Shown here: piece after piece, positions 8,003-18,502 of the stretch
How the letters are laid out: each line of letters begins with the position of its first letter
Position numbering within the stretch: the stretch's first letter is position 1
NCBI RefSeq assembly: GCF_017982655.1
Contig: NZ_JABXYX010000024.1
Span: 1-64,000 of the forward strand
DNA from: Brasilonema sp. CT11
Lineage (GTDB): Bacteria; Cyanobacteriota; Cyanobacteriia; Cyanobacteriales; Nostocaceae
DNA: 64,000 bases
Direction: 5' to 3'
Program-made: the position numbers and the translations under genes
The notes under the pieces: generated by a model
Told to the model about the DNA's origin: nothing
The model's database searches: none
The model's input: the letters and a program-made list of their open reading frames with translations, nothing else

Positions 8003-9673
8003 CTAATTCCCATTTTTCGGCTTGAGTGCGAGCAACATCTCAACTTCGGTAGTTGTTTTGTCGGGGCTAGTAGCAGTCAAACCCAAACCGCGAATGGAAC
8101 TTATGATCGCACTTGTTTCAGGAGTCATCGGCTGCTGTTGTGCAGTGGCAAGACGATTTAACAGAGGTACAGTTTTGTCCATATCTAAGTAAAAATATCC
8201 ACCGTTAGGCTTTTGGAGAGTGCTAGTAACGGCTTTGAAATTGTTGCTATCATCTAAAGACTCACCTTTACGATCTGCTAGAGTCTCAGCTATAGGACCA
8301 CCAAGAGTGACAAATACGGAGTCATTATCTAGCCACCCGTGTGCTAATAAAGCTCCTTGTTGAGGAATCAGCCATTCTGTAACTTCTTTACCGCCGATAC
8401 TTCTTTTTGCTACATTAACTGATTGTGCTTTAACAAAGTCATCCAGTTTGTTGAGAGTACCTTCAGCCATTTTGCGATCGCTTGTGTGGAAAACTAACGC
8501 TCCCCCAAAACCAATCTGCGCCAACACACCTTGATTTGATGGAATAGCAGCAAAACCGAATTCTCCATCCATCCACCCGAAAATTTCTTTATCCAGGTCA
8601 ATATTGACTAATTTCAGTTGCGATCGAGCTTGTTCAAGCGTAAGCTTCAACTCAGGAGTATCTTTTGATTGTTCCACAAGTGCTGACCACCAGTTGCTGA
8701 TCCCTTTTCCGCTCAACATGGCGATTGTATCAGCAGGAAATTGAGATACCACATCAGCAGAACTGTTTTCATACTGATATTTGACCAATTCTGGGTCTAA
8801 CTTGGCAATGGCTTTCATCCGCACACCCGTATTATCAATTCCTACATTCGCCACCATAGATTTCATCTGCTTTAACTGCTTCATGCTTTCTGGAGAAATC
8901 GGCGTGGCGTTCGGATTTGCGGTTATTAATTGCTGTACCATGCTGCGATAATCAGGTACATAAATTTGTGCCAAGGTATTGTCTACATTGACACCTCTTG
9001 TTAACATATTGTTTGCACCTTCTTTACTTGCAAAGGAAGGTTCACCTTTGTAAGTGTCAATTGCGTGCTCTACAGATTGCTTTTCCGGAGCAATGACAAC
9101 ATAAGTCGTATTTAAAACAGCAGTATAATTGTGATCATTCTTACCAGTTGTTTCTATGATTTTTTCGCCTTTATAGTCAGTTTCCTCTACTTTGACTTCT
9201 TTTTGTGCCTTCAATTTATTAGCAAAATTCAAGGCACCCAATTTATCTTTGATTCCCACCACAATCAAAATTTTAGGTTCCTGTGCTGCTTGCAGAGTAT
9301 TCTGTGCAACAGGTTTTGCTGGACTTGAGGGTAGCATGGCAACCATAACACCACCAACCCAAGGTTTTAAATCTTGTTCGTAAGAAATATTGCTATCAGT
9401 AGACAGTTTTTTCTTTAAGTTTTCCAAATTTTGTGCGACTATCTGTTGTGCTTCAGGAGTGCCAAATTGCTCTAACTTTGCCCAAACTTTTGGCTCAGTA
9501 GAAATGTAAGTTGCCAAAATTGCTTCATCTGGCACGATTTTAGCAGCGCCCAAAACATCAGAAATATCTCCAGAGGGACCACCCTTCAAATACATATACG
9601 CTGCTATTCCTCCTGCCACAACTATGGCAGTACTAACAGCAGGAATTATAAATTTTGACCGACTTTCGGGCAT
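8003..9673 (-). CDS. DUF3352 domain protein, membrane-anchored
   Basis: A 556-residue protein with one N-terminal membrane segment (about 9-29, KFIIPAVSTAIVVAGGIAAY) and a large region outside the membrane. It matches the cyanobacterial DUF3352 family: early VPDEAILATYISTEPKVW, repeated lipocalin-like segments such as LNTTYVVIAPEKQSVEHAI, and a C-terminal TSPDKTTTEVEMLLALKP. The function of the family is unknown to me. The protein probably faces the periplasm or thylakoid lumen. It is transcribed divergently from the M1 aminopeptidase gene, and the next gene on its own strand is 130 bases away. Confidence 0.82.
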   Translation of the reverse strand: MPESRSKFIIPAVSTAIVVAGGIAAYMYLKGGPSGDISDVLGAAKIVPDEAILATYISTEPKVWAKLEQFGTPEAQQIVAQNLENLKKKLSTDSNISYEQDLKPWVGGVMVAMLPSSPAKPVAQNTLQAAQEPKILIVVGIKDKLGALNFANKLKAQKEVKVEETDYKGEKIIETTGKNDHNYTAVLNTTYVVIAPEKQSVEHAIDTYKGEPSFASKEGANNMLTRGVNVDNTLAQIYVPDYRSMVQQLITANPNATPISPESMKQLKQMKSMVANVGIDNTGVRMKAIAKLDPELVKYQYENSSADVVSQFPADTIAMLSGKGISNWWSALVEQSKDTPELKLTLEQARSQLKLVNIDLDKEIFGWMDGEFGFAAIPSNQGVLAQIGFGGALVFHTSDRKMAEGTLNKLDDFVKAQSVNVAKRSIGGKEVTEWLIPQQGALLAHGWLDNDSVFVTLGGPIAETLADRKGESLDDSNNFKAVTSTLQKPNGGYFYLDMDKTVPLLNRLATAQQQPMTPETSAIISSIRGLGLTATSPDKTTTEVEMLLALKPKNGN

Positions 9674-10117
9674 TGTAAATGTTCCCTTTTGCTCAACGAA
9701 TTATCCTAGATCTTAGTAAGAATGTCATTGTGGATTTTGCGGATTCACTAAATTTGGCTGCACGCTATTTATCACGATTTAGTGATCAGATTGTCAATCG
9801 GAGAAAAGATGAGTATAATAGCGATCTAAGTAGTACTTCAAAAGCGTCAAGAACAAATCCACAAATGATATTGTTCTTTATCTGAAAAATATATACCTTT
9901 TGGTGGTAACAAGCTATTCTAAGCTATATAAAACCATCAGGATATTATTACAGAATTTAAATTGCTTAGGGGCAAAACACTGTATGTTCAATGACAACAG
10001 TGTACAAAATGTTTAGGGTGTATCCTAAGTTGACATAGGGATAACACGCGATCAAGCTGTTTTTCCTTACAACATTCATAAGGAATTTTCAGGGTTACCA
10101 AGATTCAGTAAAAATCA
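9674..10117. other. Divergent intergenic region
   Basis: This 444-base gap must hold the promoters of both the DUF3352 and aminopeptidase genes. A TTGACA hexamer lies near 10030 in the + direction, but I see no convincing -10 box at the right distance. A 68-codon open frame at 9679-9885 has no recognisable features and is probably not a gene. Confidence 0.4.
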
Positions 10118-12742
10118 ATGTCACAACATTTTTTTGATACAGAAAAAACACAGTATAAAACTTTTGAGTTACCTGGGGCAAAACCGCATTACAATCCAGA
10201 TCATCCGGGACTTGTAGAGCATATTTTTTTAGATCTCAGTCTGGATATCGTTAACAAAAAATACCAAGGTCGTTGTAGCATAACACTTAAACCAATCCGC
10301 TACGGTATTGACCGTTTAAATTTAGATGCTGTCAACTTAGGTATCGAATCAGTACAAGTGGATGGAAAAACGCAAAACTTTGACTACGATGGACAACAGT
10401 TATCTATCCAACTCGAACCACTTACACAAGTTGACAAGTCCATTGTCATTGCGATCGATTACTCAGCAGACAAACCACAACGCGGTTTGTACTTTATCCA
10501 AAGCGACAAACACTATCCTCATAAACCCTCCCAAGTTTGGACTCAAGGAGAAGACGAAGACTCCCGCTTCTGGTTCCCTTGCTTTGACTACCCCGGACAA
10601 CTTTCTACTTCTGAAATTCGCATCCGCGTCCCCAAACCCTTGATAGCAATTTCTAACGGGGAACTTATTGCTACAGATGAACTTGGTAACGACAAAATCT
10701 ACCACTGGTCACAGCAGCAAGTTCATCCGACCTACTTAATGACTTTAGCAGTTGGTGATTTTGCCGAAATTCGTGATGAGTGGAACACAATACCCGTCAC
10801 CTACTACGTTGAAAAAGGTCGCGAAGAAGACGCCAAACGTAGTATGGGCAAAACTCCCCAGATGATAGAGTTTTTGAGCGAAAAATATGGCTATCCATAC
10901 CCTTACCCCAAATACGCTCAAGTCTGTGTTGACGACTTCATCTTTGGGGGAATGGAAAATACATCTGCTACACTGTTAACTGACAGATGTTTGCTAGATG
11001 AAAAGGCTGCATTAGATAATCGCAATACAGAAAGCTTGGTTGTCCACGAACTGGCGCACCAATGGTTTGGCGATTTGTTGGTCATTAAGCACTGGTCTCA
11101 TGCTTGGATCAAGGAGGGGATGGCTTCTTACTCCGAAGTTATGTGGACAGAGCATGAGTACGGTACTCAAGAAGCGATATACTATCGTTTACAGGAAGCT
11201 CGCAGTTATCTGGCTGAAGATAGTGCTCGCTATCGCCGTCCAATGGTCACCCATGTTTACCGGGAAGCGATTGAACTTTATGACCGCCACATCTACGAGA
11301 AAGGGTCATGTGTTTATCACATGATTCGGACCCAATTGGGCGAAGAACTGTTTTGGAAAGCAATTCAGACATTTGTACGGGATAATGCCCACAGAACTGT
11401 GGAAACAGTTGATTTACTGCGGGCGATTGAAAAAGCCACTGGACGCAATCTGTTATTTCTTTTTGACCAGTATGTTTATCGAGGTGGTCATCCTGATTTT
11501 AAAGTCGCTTACTCTTGGGATTCTGATAGTAAGCTGGCTAAAATAACCGTGACTCAAACTCAAGCAAGTGTCGGAAATAACAGCGATTTATTTGACTTAA
11601 AAATCCCTATCGGTTTTGGGTACGTTCAACAAGCAAACAAAGAGACTTGCTCGTCCACTCCTTCACAGACTACATCTTGTGACCTTAAAACTTTTACAGT
11701 ACGAGTGAATGAACACGAACAAAGCTTCTACTTCCCTCTTGCGCAAAAACCTCAATTTATCTGTTTTGATGTGGGGAATCACTACCTGAAAACGGTGTCT
11801 CTGGAATACCCACTACCAGAATTGAAAGCGCAGTTGGAATTTGATCCTAACCCCATCTCCCGCATCCAAGCAGCGGAAGCTTTGGCAAAAAAAGGCGGTT
11901 TAGAAGCCCTAAAAGCCCTGTCTGCTGCACTCAAAAATGAACCCTTCTGGGGTGTACGCGTCGAGGTGGCTAAACAACTCGCAGAAATCAAGCTTGATCA
12001 AGTCTTTGATGAGTTGGTTGTTGGTTTAAAGGATGAGAGCTCATACGTGCGGCGTGCTGTGGTGGAAGCACTTGGAAAAATCAAAACTAATGAAAGCTAT
12101 AAGGCGTTGAAAGAACTGTTGGAGGTGGGTGATCCTAGCTACTATGTAGAAGCTACAGCAACTCGTGCTGTAGGAGTCATAGCGGCTGGGACAACAGAAG
12201 ATAAACCAAAGGAAGCAAAGGTGATCAAGCTGCTAAAATCCGTTTTGCAAGAGAAGGCGGGTTGGAATGAGGTCGTACGCAGTGGTGCGATCGCAGCTCT
12301 TGCCGAACTCAAAACCTCAGAAGCCGCTTTAAATCTCCTCATGGAGTACACCCACCTTGGTGTACCACAACCCTTGCGTTTAGCCGCGATTCGTGCTCTT
12401 GGAAAGATTTCTGTTGGTCAAAATAGTGCCAATGTGGAACGGGTTTTAGAACGATTGACAGAAATTTCCAACGAAACATTCTTTTTAACTCAAATAGCAG
12501 TAGTCGCAGCCCTTGGACAAATGGAAATCGCCAAAGCAATTGGAATTTTGCAAGCTTTGGCTGACCAAACACCAGATGGGCGCGTACGTCGCTACGCTGA
12601 GGAAGAGATTTCCAAGGTGCAAACCAACATTGGTTCCGAAAATGCGCTTCGTCAGTTACGTTCTGAACTTGACCAACTTAAACAACAAAACCAAGAACTC
12701 AGAAGCCGCTTAGAAAACTTAGAAGCAAAATCTAAGCCGTAA
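10118..12742 (+). CDS. M1 family aminopeptidase with C-terminal HEAT repeats
   Basis: This is a zinc aminopeptidase of the M1 (PepN/LTA4 hydrolase) family, 874 residues. The exopeptidase motif GGMENTSAT lies near residue 276, and the zinc site HELAHQWFGD near 310, with the third ligand glutamate in WIKEGMASYSE near 330. The catalytic half ends around residue 560. It is followed by about five HEAT/PBS-lyase-type repeats (for example VEALGKIKTNESYKALKELL) to residue about 840 and a short coiled coil (SELDQLKQQNQELRSRLENL). Many M1 enzymes end in a helical domain; a HEAT-repeat tail is typical of cyanobacterial members. No signal peptide is seen, so it is probably cytosolic. It is a single gene with its own promoter region. 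Confidence 0.9.
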   Translation: MSQHFFDTEKTQYKTFELPGAKPHYNPDHPGLVEHIFLDLSLDIVNKKYQGRCSITLKPIRYGIDRLNLDAVNLGIESVQVDGKTQNFDYDGQQLSIQLEPLTQVDKSIVIAIDYSADKPQRGLYFIQSDKHYPHKPSQVWTQGEDEDSRFWFPCFDYPGQLSTSEIRIRVPKPLIAISNGELIATDELGNDKIYHWSQQQVHPTYLMTLAVGDFAEIRDEWNTIPVTYYVEKGREEDAKRSMGKTPQMIEFLSEKYGYPYPYPKYAQVCVDDFIFGGMENTSATLLTDRCLLDEKAALDNRNTESLVVHELAHQWFGDLLVIKHWSHAWIKEGMASYSEVMWTEHEYGTQEAIYYRLQEARSYLAEDSARYRRPMVTHVYREAIELYDRHIYEKGSCVYHMIRTQLGEELFWKAIQTFVRDNAHRTVETVDLLRAIEKATGRNLLFLFDQYVYRGGHPDFKVAYSWDSDSKLAKITVTQTQASVGNNSDLFDLKIPIGFGYVQQANKETCSSTPSQTTSCDLKTFTVRVNEHEQSFYFPLAQKPQFICFDVGNHYLKTVSLEYPLPELKAQLEFDPNPISRIQAAEALAKKGGLEALKALSAALKNEPFWGVRVEVAKQLAEIKLDQVFDELVVGLKDESSYVRRAVVEALGKIKTNESYKALKELLEVGDPSYYVEATATRAVGVIAAGTTEDKPKEAKVIKLLKSVLQEKAGWNEVVRSGAIAALAELKTSEAALNLLMEYTHLGVPQPLRLAAIRALGKISVGQNSANVERVLERLTEISNETFFLTQIAVVAALGQMEIAKAIGILQALADQTPDGRVRRYAEEEISKVQTNIGSENALRQLRSELDQLKQQNQELRSRLENLEAKSKP

Positions 12743-13415
12743 CAGATATAACAGCGCGTCGGTGTTTACTGATTCTATGGGGTAGCCAATATTACTTTTT
12801 CTTGACCACTAAACCGCAGATTTGGTGGTCAAGACTTTGAATGGGGGTTTGAATTCTCCACTCATGTTCTGACCTTCACTATAACTGCTTTGAATATTTC
12901 TACTTTCTTCAAGCATCTTTTCACATGTCGGCGTAGACAGAGTTTAAAACGTCCTTTTTTTTACAATTAGATTTATTAAGTTGCTGTAAATTTTGTCTTC
13001 TTTTTTTATAAGTGTATAAAGAAAACAGCATACCATAATGTTGATAGCAGTCGTGTAAAATTTATACAATCATTATAAAGATTTGATAAAGATAATATTT
13101 TTGAAGTAAAAATTGGCTTCAGAAATATTACTATTTGATAAATGTAATGAAACTTAAGTGTAGAAATCACATAGAAATTATGTGCCTTTTCTGAAGGTAG
13201 AAAACTCTTTATGCGTTTGTACGGCAGTGGTTATAAATCTTACAATATGCCAAGATGATACTGATATTTGAGCTACTTGATTATGACTATTGGAGGAATA
13301 CAAAAACGCTCAAATTTCTTTAATGTGTAGGAGGATATATTTAAAGTTTTTGAGTGCTTTCTGACAATTGAAAAACATTTGATCTGTTGTGCAAAAGTTG
13401 TGCAGAGTACTCCCC
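12743..13415. other. Long AT-rich intergenic region before the polysaccharide locus
   Basis: A 9-bp stem (CTTGACCAC at 12801 pairing with GTGGTCAAG at 12825-12833) follows the aminopeptidase gene, but no T-run comes after it, so a terminator call is weak. From about 12950 to 13380 the sequence is strongly AT-rich and probably holds the promoter of the exopolysaccharide genes. A perfect AGGAGG at 13329-13334 has no usable start codon behind it. Confidence 0.4.
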
Positions 13416-14633
13416 ATGCGTAAACCTGTGATCACGATATTTTACCAATTTAATCCTTGGAACGCCACAATAGGAGGTATACAAACACTCATAAATACAT
13501 TCATCAAATACGCTCCCAGCCAGTTTGAGGTAAAACTCGTAGGAACTAATACTGATCCAAAAAAGCCTGTTGGTAAATGGCAACAAGCAGAATTCGCAGG
13601 TAGAGAAATTGCTTTTTTGCCCTTATTTACACTGGAAGATGATAACGTCCGAAGCTTAATTCCAACAACCCTAAAATATACAGCAGCTCTTTTAGGGCAT
13701 CGTTTTGCTTCCGACTTTATGCATTTTCACAGGATAGAGCCAACAATAGCAGCTCTTAATTGGCAGGGGGAGAAAACTCTGTTTATCCATAATGATATAC
13801 AGACGCAAATGCAAGCGCGTGGTGAGAAAAAAGCAATTCTTTGGCGAAGATTTCCCGCTGCATATTTTGCATTGGAAGGTTTGTTAGTTCGCCAGTTTAA
13901 CCAAATTCTCTCGTGTAATACTGATGCAGCGCAACTATATAAGCAGCGTTATCCTCGCTTGCAAGACCGAATTGCGTACATCAAAAATTCTTTTGACAAT
14001 GGAATTTTTTACCCGTTAAGAGAAGATGAACGAGAAATTAAAAGGCGAGAACTGGCGTCTCGGCTAGGCGTGGATGAACAGACTCGTTTTATTTTATTTG
14101 CTGGGAGGCTTCATCCTCAAAAAGACCCGATTCTGCTGCTACGTGCGTTTGCTACTTTAAACGAGCCTCATATTCATCTACTTGTAGCGGGGGATGGCGA
14201 GTTAGGAGTAGAAATGCGTGCGGAAATTGCAAGATTAGGACTTGTAGATAAGGTTACGATGCTGGGAGCAGTGACTCAAAGTCAACTCGCACAGCTTCAT
14301 CGTGTCTGCAATGTTTTTGTCCTCAGCAGTGCATACGAAGGTCTACCTTTGGTGGTTTTAGAAGCGCTTGGGAGTGGGACTCCAGTCGTCACGACTCAAT
14401 GTGGTGAAACCCCAAAATTACTAACTGCTGAGAGTGGGGTTGTTTGTTCTGAACGAACGCCTAGGTGCATAGCAGATGCTTTACGGAAAGTGCTTCTGCA
14501 TCCAGGAGATTATCCGACAGAATCTTGCGTGCAGACTGCGAAGCCTTATGCAGCTAGTACGGTTGTTGAACAGGTTTACAGCCAAATGTTAAATCGCTGG
14601 GAACAGCGCAATAGCATTGCTATTCAGCTATGA
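13416..14633 (+). CDS. GT4 family glycosyltransferase
   Basis: The 405-residue protein has the two-Rossmann GT-B layout of family GT4. The N-terminal acceptor half begins ITIFYQFNPWNATIGGIQTL, containing the glycine-rich loop. The C-terminal donor half begins RFILFAGRLHPQKDPILLL and carries the E-x7-E motif in SSAYEGLPLVVLEALGSGTP. It should transfer a nucleotide-activated sugar to a growing polysaccharide; the sugar cannot be told. It is the first gene of the + strand exopolysaccharide locus. I chose ATG 13416 because the family pattern starts right after it; a GTG at 13389 would add nine residues. Confidence 0.88.
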   Translation: MRKPVITIFYQFNPWNATIGGIQTLINTFIKYAPSQFEVKLVGTNTDPKKPVGKWQQAEFAGREIAFLPLFTLEDDNVRSLIPTTLKYTAALLGHRFASDFMHFHRIEPTIAALNWQGEKTLFIHNDIQTQMQARGEKKAILWRRFPAAYFALEGLLVRQFNQILSCNTDAAQLYKQRYPRLQDRIAYIKNSFDNGIFYPLREDEREIKRRELASRLGVDEQTRFILFAGRLHPQKDPILLLRAFATLNEPHIHLLVAGDGELGVEMRAEIARLGLVDKVTMLGAVTQSQLAQLHRVCNVFVLSSAYEGLPLVVLEALGSGTPVVTTQCGETPKLLTAESGVVCSERTPRCIADALRKVLLHPGDYPTESCVQTAKPYAASTVVEQVYSQMLNRWEQRNSIAIQL

Positions 14634-14857
14634 AGAAAATTTGCACATCATACAAAAACTAGGAAATAAAAAAGACGAAAAATTATAGTTATCAGGGAGA
14701 GGCAATGCTTTTTTAGAGTTCAGAAATTGAAACAGAGAAACAGAGATTTTTTGTGTTCCCATCTTCTGTATTCTTGTTGTTGTATGTGTTACAAAATGTA
14801 ACTTAATTTCGATTTGTACATGCTTTTACATCACAAAACTAGCACGACTTAACTAGT

Positions 14858-16048
14858 ATGAAAATTGCTGTCATTGGTGCAAAAGGTCTACCTCCCAAAC
14901 AGGGCGGCATTGAGCATTACTGTGCAGAAGTGTATCCTCGTATGGTAAAACAAGGACACTCTGTTGATTTATTTGCCCGCTCCTCTTATACGGACAGTTC
15001 CTGGCAAGACCGTTACGACTATCAGGGCGTCCAAGTTATCTCTTTACCTGGTTTCGGTTTAAGAGGAGTGGATGCTTTTGTGACGTCAGCACTAGGAGCA
15101 CTAGCAGCTTCCACCACAAAATACGATATCATTCATTTTCACGCTCTGGGTCCATCTCTATTCACTTGTTTACCAAAACTTATCAATAGTGCAAAGGTTG
15201 TCGTAACCTGTCAAGGTTTAGATTGGCAACGTGCTAAGTGGGGGAGTTTTTCAACTCGCGTTATTCAAATGGGAGAAAAGGCCGCAGTTCGTTTCGCTCA
15301 CGGACTGATCGTCGTGTCTAATGTCCTCCAAACCTACTTTTCACAAACTTATGGTAGGGACACAGTCTACATCCCCAACGCCCCAGCCAGGTATGGTGAA
15401 TCTGATCCCAATTTTGGTTACGGTACTCAATTAGGTCTTGAGCAAAAGCGCTATATTGTCTTTTTGGGTAGACTGGTACCAGAAAAATGTCCTGACTTGC
15501 TAGTTGACGCCTTTAGTGCTTTGAATCCTCCTGGATGGAAACTTGTTCTAGCGGGTGGTGTGAGCGATACGAAATCATTCACTTCACAACTATTACAAAA
15601 GGTCGCAAATAATCCAAATATTGTCTTTGCAGGCGAACTAAGGGGACGACGTCTTTGGGAAATTGTCCGGGGAGCAGGGTTATTTGTCCTTCCCTCTAAT
15701 CTAGAAGGACTACCTCTAGCAATGTTAGAGGCGATGGAGGAAGAGATACCAGTTGTTGCAAGCGACATCCCACCTCACAAGCAATTAATTAGTGGAGGTC
15801 GAGGAAAATTGTTTGAAGCTGGAAACCTCAACTCTTTAACTCGCACTTTAAACTGGGCAATAGATCACCCAGAAGAACTAAGAGCAATGGCTGTACATGC
15901 AAAAAAACATGTACAACTGAACTATAGCTGGGATCACATCACGAACGAAACCCTAAAACTCTATACAACACTTATTACCTCCCCCGAACCAGTACATATT
16001 TACCAACAAAACCAAACTGGACTTGCGGAGGTTATGGGAAAAAAATAG
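14858..16048 (+). CDS. GT4 family glycosyltransferase
   Basis: A 396-residue GT-B enzyme. The start MKIAVIGAKGLPPKQGGIEH resembles DUF1972/rhamnosyltransferase-type N-termini. The middle motif VVVTCQGLDWQRAKWG fits the same subgroup. The donor-binding half has RYIVFLGRLVPEKCPDLL and the E-x7-E motif in PSNLEGLPLAMLEAMEE. It probably adds a sugar, possibly rhamnose or another deoxyhexose, to the repeat unit; the exact sugar is a guess from subgroup likeness. It follows the first GT4 gene by 224 bases and precedes the wzc-like gene by 268, so a separate promoter is possible. Confidence 0.86.
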   Translation: MKIAVIGAKGLPPKQGGIEHYCAEVYPRMVKQGHSVDLFARSSYTDSSWQDRYDYQGVQVISLPGFGLRGVDAFVTSALGALAASTTKYDIIHFHALGPSLFTCLPKLINSAKVVVTCQGLDWQRAKWGSFSTRVIQMGEKAAVRFAHGLIVVSNVLQTYFSQTYGRDTVYIPNAPARYGESDPNFGYGTQLGLEQKRYIVFLGRLVPEKCPDLLVDAFSALNPPGWKLVLAGGVSDTKSFTSQLLQKVANNPNIVFAGELRGRRLWEIVRGAGLFVLPSNLEGLPLAMLEAMEEEIPVVASDIPPHKQLISGGRGKLFEAGNLNSLTRTLNWAIDHPEELRAMAVHAKKHVQLNYSWDHITNETLKLYTTLITSPEPVHIYQQNQTGLAEVMGKK

Positions 16049-16263
16049 TGGTTTGTCATTTGTGATCCTACAGCACCAAGTAAGTTTCCAACTGGACAGC
16101 AACTGGTCAGATTTGTCCAAAAGGAGGCTGTTGTGACCTCTTAGGCGACTGGTGAGTAAGGCGTGGCGTCAGCCGGCGCTGATCGCAGCGTATACTGTAG
16201 AACTTACGGCACACCCGTGTCGTAAGTATAGGGTGAACTCTACCAAGTTATTTGTTCAAATTT

Positions 16264-16297
16264 TCATGAGTCATGAGTTATGACTCATGACTCATGA
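16264..16297. promoter_or_regulatory. 15-bp stem palindrome before the wzc-like gene
   Basis: A perfect inverted repeat has arms of 15 bases (TCATGAGTCATGAGT and its complement) and a 4-base loop TATG. Each arm is itself a tandem duplication of TCATGAG. It ends four bases before the probable ribosome binding site (AAGGGAG, 16301-16307) of the kinase gene. It could act as an operator or a translation-blocking hairpin, or it could be a repetitive element. No T-run follows, so it is not a usual terminator. Confidence 0.55.
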
Positions 16298-16316
16298 AAT
16301 AAGGGAGAAAGATGTA

Positions 16317-18500
16317 ATGGAAAAAGGAATATCAAGTGTACTAGCAGTGCTGACGCGACGAAGTATTCCCGCAATAGCTGCATTTGTTGCTGTTATTGGT
16401 GGGGCGGTCGCATATCTCGCAGTCACCCCAAGTAAATATGAAGCTTTGGCGCGACTGATGCTGGACGACAAAAGGGTGAGTGTCTCAGAATTAGGTCGTG
16501 ATCTCACCCAAGTATCTGCAAACGCACCAGGAATAAGTCCCTTGGCTGACCAAGCAGAACTGATCAAGTCGCAACGTGTTCTTGAACGAGCGCTCGCGAT
16601 TGCTTTTCCTCAGACAAACGGTGATTTATCTAAAAGTCCTGTATCAACTACAGAACTTGCTCGTAATTTAAAAGTTAAAATTGTTCCAGCAACCAATATT
16701 TTGGAACTAAGTTATCAATCTCGCAATCCTCAGCTTGCGGCGAAGGTACTCAATGCCATTTCTCAAGCGACGGTTGAGGACAACACAAAAAGTATTGGTC
16801 TTGAGGCTACAAAGGTTAAGCAATTTTTGGAACGCAAACAAGTACCCGAGGCGGAAAATAAGCTGCTACAAGCTGAAGCGCAAGAAAACAAATACAGAAA
16901 ATTGAGCGGTATTGTCTCTGTTGAAGAACAAACAAAAAGTTTGGTGGAAAGTATAGCAACTGTGGAAGACCAAGAGCGTACTCTCTCGGCCCAACTTCAA
17001 GAGATAAAAGCGCGAGATGCATCCTTGCAGCAAGTTACCAAAACTACAAACCTGAACAACGCCTATTCATCCGTTCGCAGCGGACAAGACGAAGAAATTA
17101 AGAAACTGCGAGCTAAGTTATCAGAACTGGAAAATAAAATCATCGAAGCTCGTTTACGCTTCACAGATGATCATCCAGCTGTGGCAAACTTAGTTGGAGA
17201 ACGGGATGCCTTGCGTGCAGTATTATCACAACAACTGGGTCGCGTGTCCTCAAAAAATCAAAGCGACTCCACAAATAATTTCGCTGGTGATCAACTCTCT
17301 CAAGATTTAAACTCTAAATTTATCCTCAATAGAATCGAAGAGTCTGCAGTTAATGATAGGCTGAAACTTCTCCAGCAAAAGAAAGTTGAACTCCAGAATC
17401 GTCTGTCTCAACTACCCATGAAACAGCAACAACTCACTGTACTAACCCGCAAACGGGAAGAAGCAGCAGTATCTTTGAAGTTCCTACAAGGCAAACTGGA
17501 AGAAGCACGGCTGACAGAAGCACAAAAAGTGAGCAACATTCGTGCGATCGAGAATGCTGTAGCACCATCATCACCATCACAACCCAAGCAGAAAGTGGTA
17601 TTAGCACTTGCTGGTGTGTTTGGAACAATGCTAAGTGTTGGCGTTGTATTACTTTTAGAGGTGATGGATAATACACTACGCGATCCTGCCGAAGCCGAAG
17701 AACTACTACAGCTACCATTGCTAGGAATTTTACCACGTTTACCTGCCAAGATGCTTGCTCTTGAGCCAGCCAGTCACTTCTTAGATAATATGGAGTTGAT
17801 TGAACCTTACCGCACACTCTTCAAAACTTTGGAGTTTCGCAAATCGGAACAATTGCGGGTAATTGTTGTCAGTAGTACTATATCTGGCGAAGGTAAATCT
17901 ATAGTCGCATCACACCTTGCTGCTGTTGTAGGTATGCTATCTTGGCGAACATTGATTATTGATGCAGATTTGCGAAGACCTTCCCAGCACACACTGTTCA
18001 ACCTAGCCCCTGGTCCAGGGATTACCGATGTGTTAGAAGGAAATGTATCCTTGCTGGATGCTGTGCAGCCAACAGATATTGAGAACCTAGATGTATTGAC
18101 TTGTGGCAATCAACACGCACGTCCCTCACAATTGCTAGAGTCAATTGATATGAAATCCTTAATGGCAGAAGCATCGGAAAATTATGATTTAGTTATAATA
18201 GATACACCCCCATTAACTGCTTGTGCGGATGCATTAACATTAGCTCAAGAAGGTAATGGACTTATGCTGGTTGCACGTCCAGGCTTCACGGATAAAGAAG
18301 TTCTCTCAAGATGTGTACGGGATTTAACACAAAATCGGATATCTATCCTGGGAGTCGCGGTGAATGGAATGACACATTTGACACAAAGTTACCGTTATCC
18401 TAGTTATCGTTACCGACCTCGATTACCCAAATCTCAGAAGCAATTGATTGGTGCAAGATATGAGACTAGAGATTCTGCGAACAGTATGAGGCAGAGGTAG
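16317..18500 (+). CDS. wzc: Wzc-like polysaccharide co-polymerase / BY-type tyrosine kinase
   Basis: This 727-residue inner-membrane protein controls chain length and export of exopolysaccharide. It has an N-terminal Wzz domain with membrane segments near 18-40 and 426-450 and a long coiled coil between them (about 180-420). The C-terminal cytoplasmic kinase has Walker A GEGKS (about 524), Walker A' LIIDADLRRP (about 546) and Walker B LVIIDTPP (about 627). The end is tyrosine-rich (SYRYPSYRYRPR), the usual autophosphorylation cluster. Kinase and Wzz parts are fused, as in Gram-negative Wzc. I chose ATG 16317, 9 bases after AAGGGAG; an ATG at 16287 lies inside a palindrome. The Wzy-like gene follows after 2 bases. 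Confidence 0.92.
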   Translation: MEKGISSVLAVLTRRSIPAIAAFVAVIGGAVAYLAVTPSKYEALARLMLDDKRVSVSELGRDLTQVSANAPGISPLADQAELIKSQRVLERALAIAFPQTNGDLSKSPVSTTELARNLKVKIVPATNILELSYQSRNPQLAAKVLNAISQATVEDNTKSIGLEATKVKQFLERKQVPEAENKLLQAEAQENKYRKLSGIVSVEEQTKSLVESIATVEDQERTLSAQLQEIKARDASLQQVTKTTNLNNAYSSVRSGQDEEIKKLRAKLSELENKIIEARLRFTDDHPAVANLVGERDALRAVLSQQLGRVSSKNQSDSTNNFAGDQLSQDLNSKFILNRIEESAVNDRLKLLQQKKVELQNRLSQLPMKQQQLTVLTRKREEAAVSLKFLQGKLEEARLTEAQKVSNIRAIENAVAPSSPSQPKQKVVLALAGVFGTMLSVGVVLLLEVMDNTLRDPAEAEELLQLPLLGILPRLPAKMLALEPASHFLDNMELIEPYRTLFKTLEFRKSEQLRVIVVSSTISGEGKSIVASHLAAVVGMLSWRTLIIDADLRRPSQHTLFNLAPGPGITDVLEGNVSLLDAVQPTDIENLDVLTCGNQHARPSQLLESIDMKSLMAEASENYDLVIIDTPPLTACADALTLAQEGNGLMLVARPGFTDKEVLSRCVRDLTQNRISILGVAVNGMTHLTQSYRYPSYRYRPRLPKSQKQLIGARYETRDSANSMRQR

Positions 18501-18502
18501 TA

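Noticed and set aside
9679-9885. 68-codon open frame in the divergent intergenic region
   Set aside because: It starts inside a probable promoter region, has no recognised motif and no ribosome site.
12801-12833. Terminator after the aminopeptidase gene
   Set aside because: A 9-bp stem exists, but the loop is long and no T-run follows.
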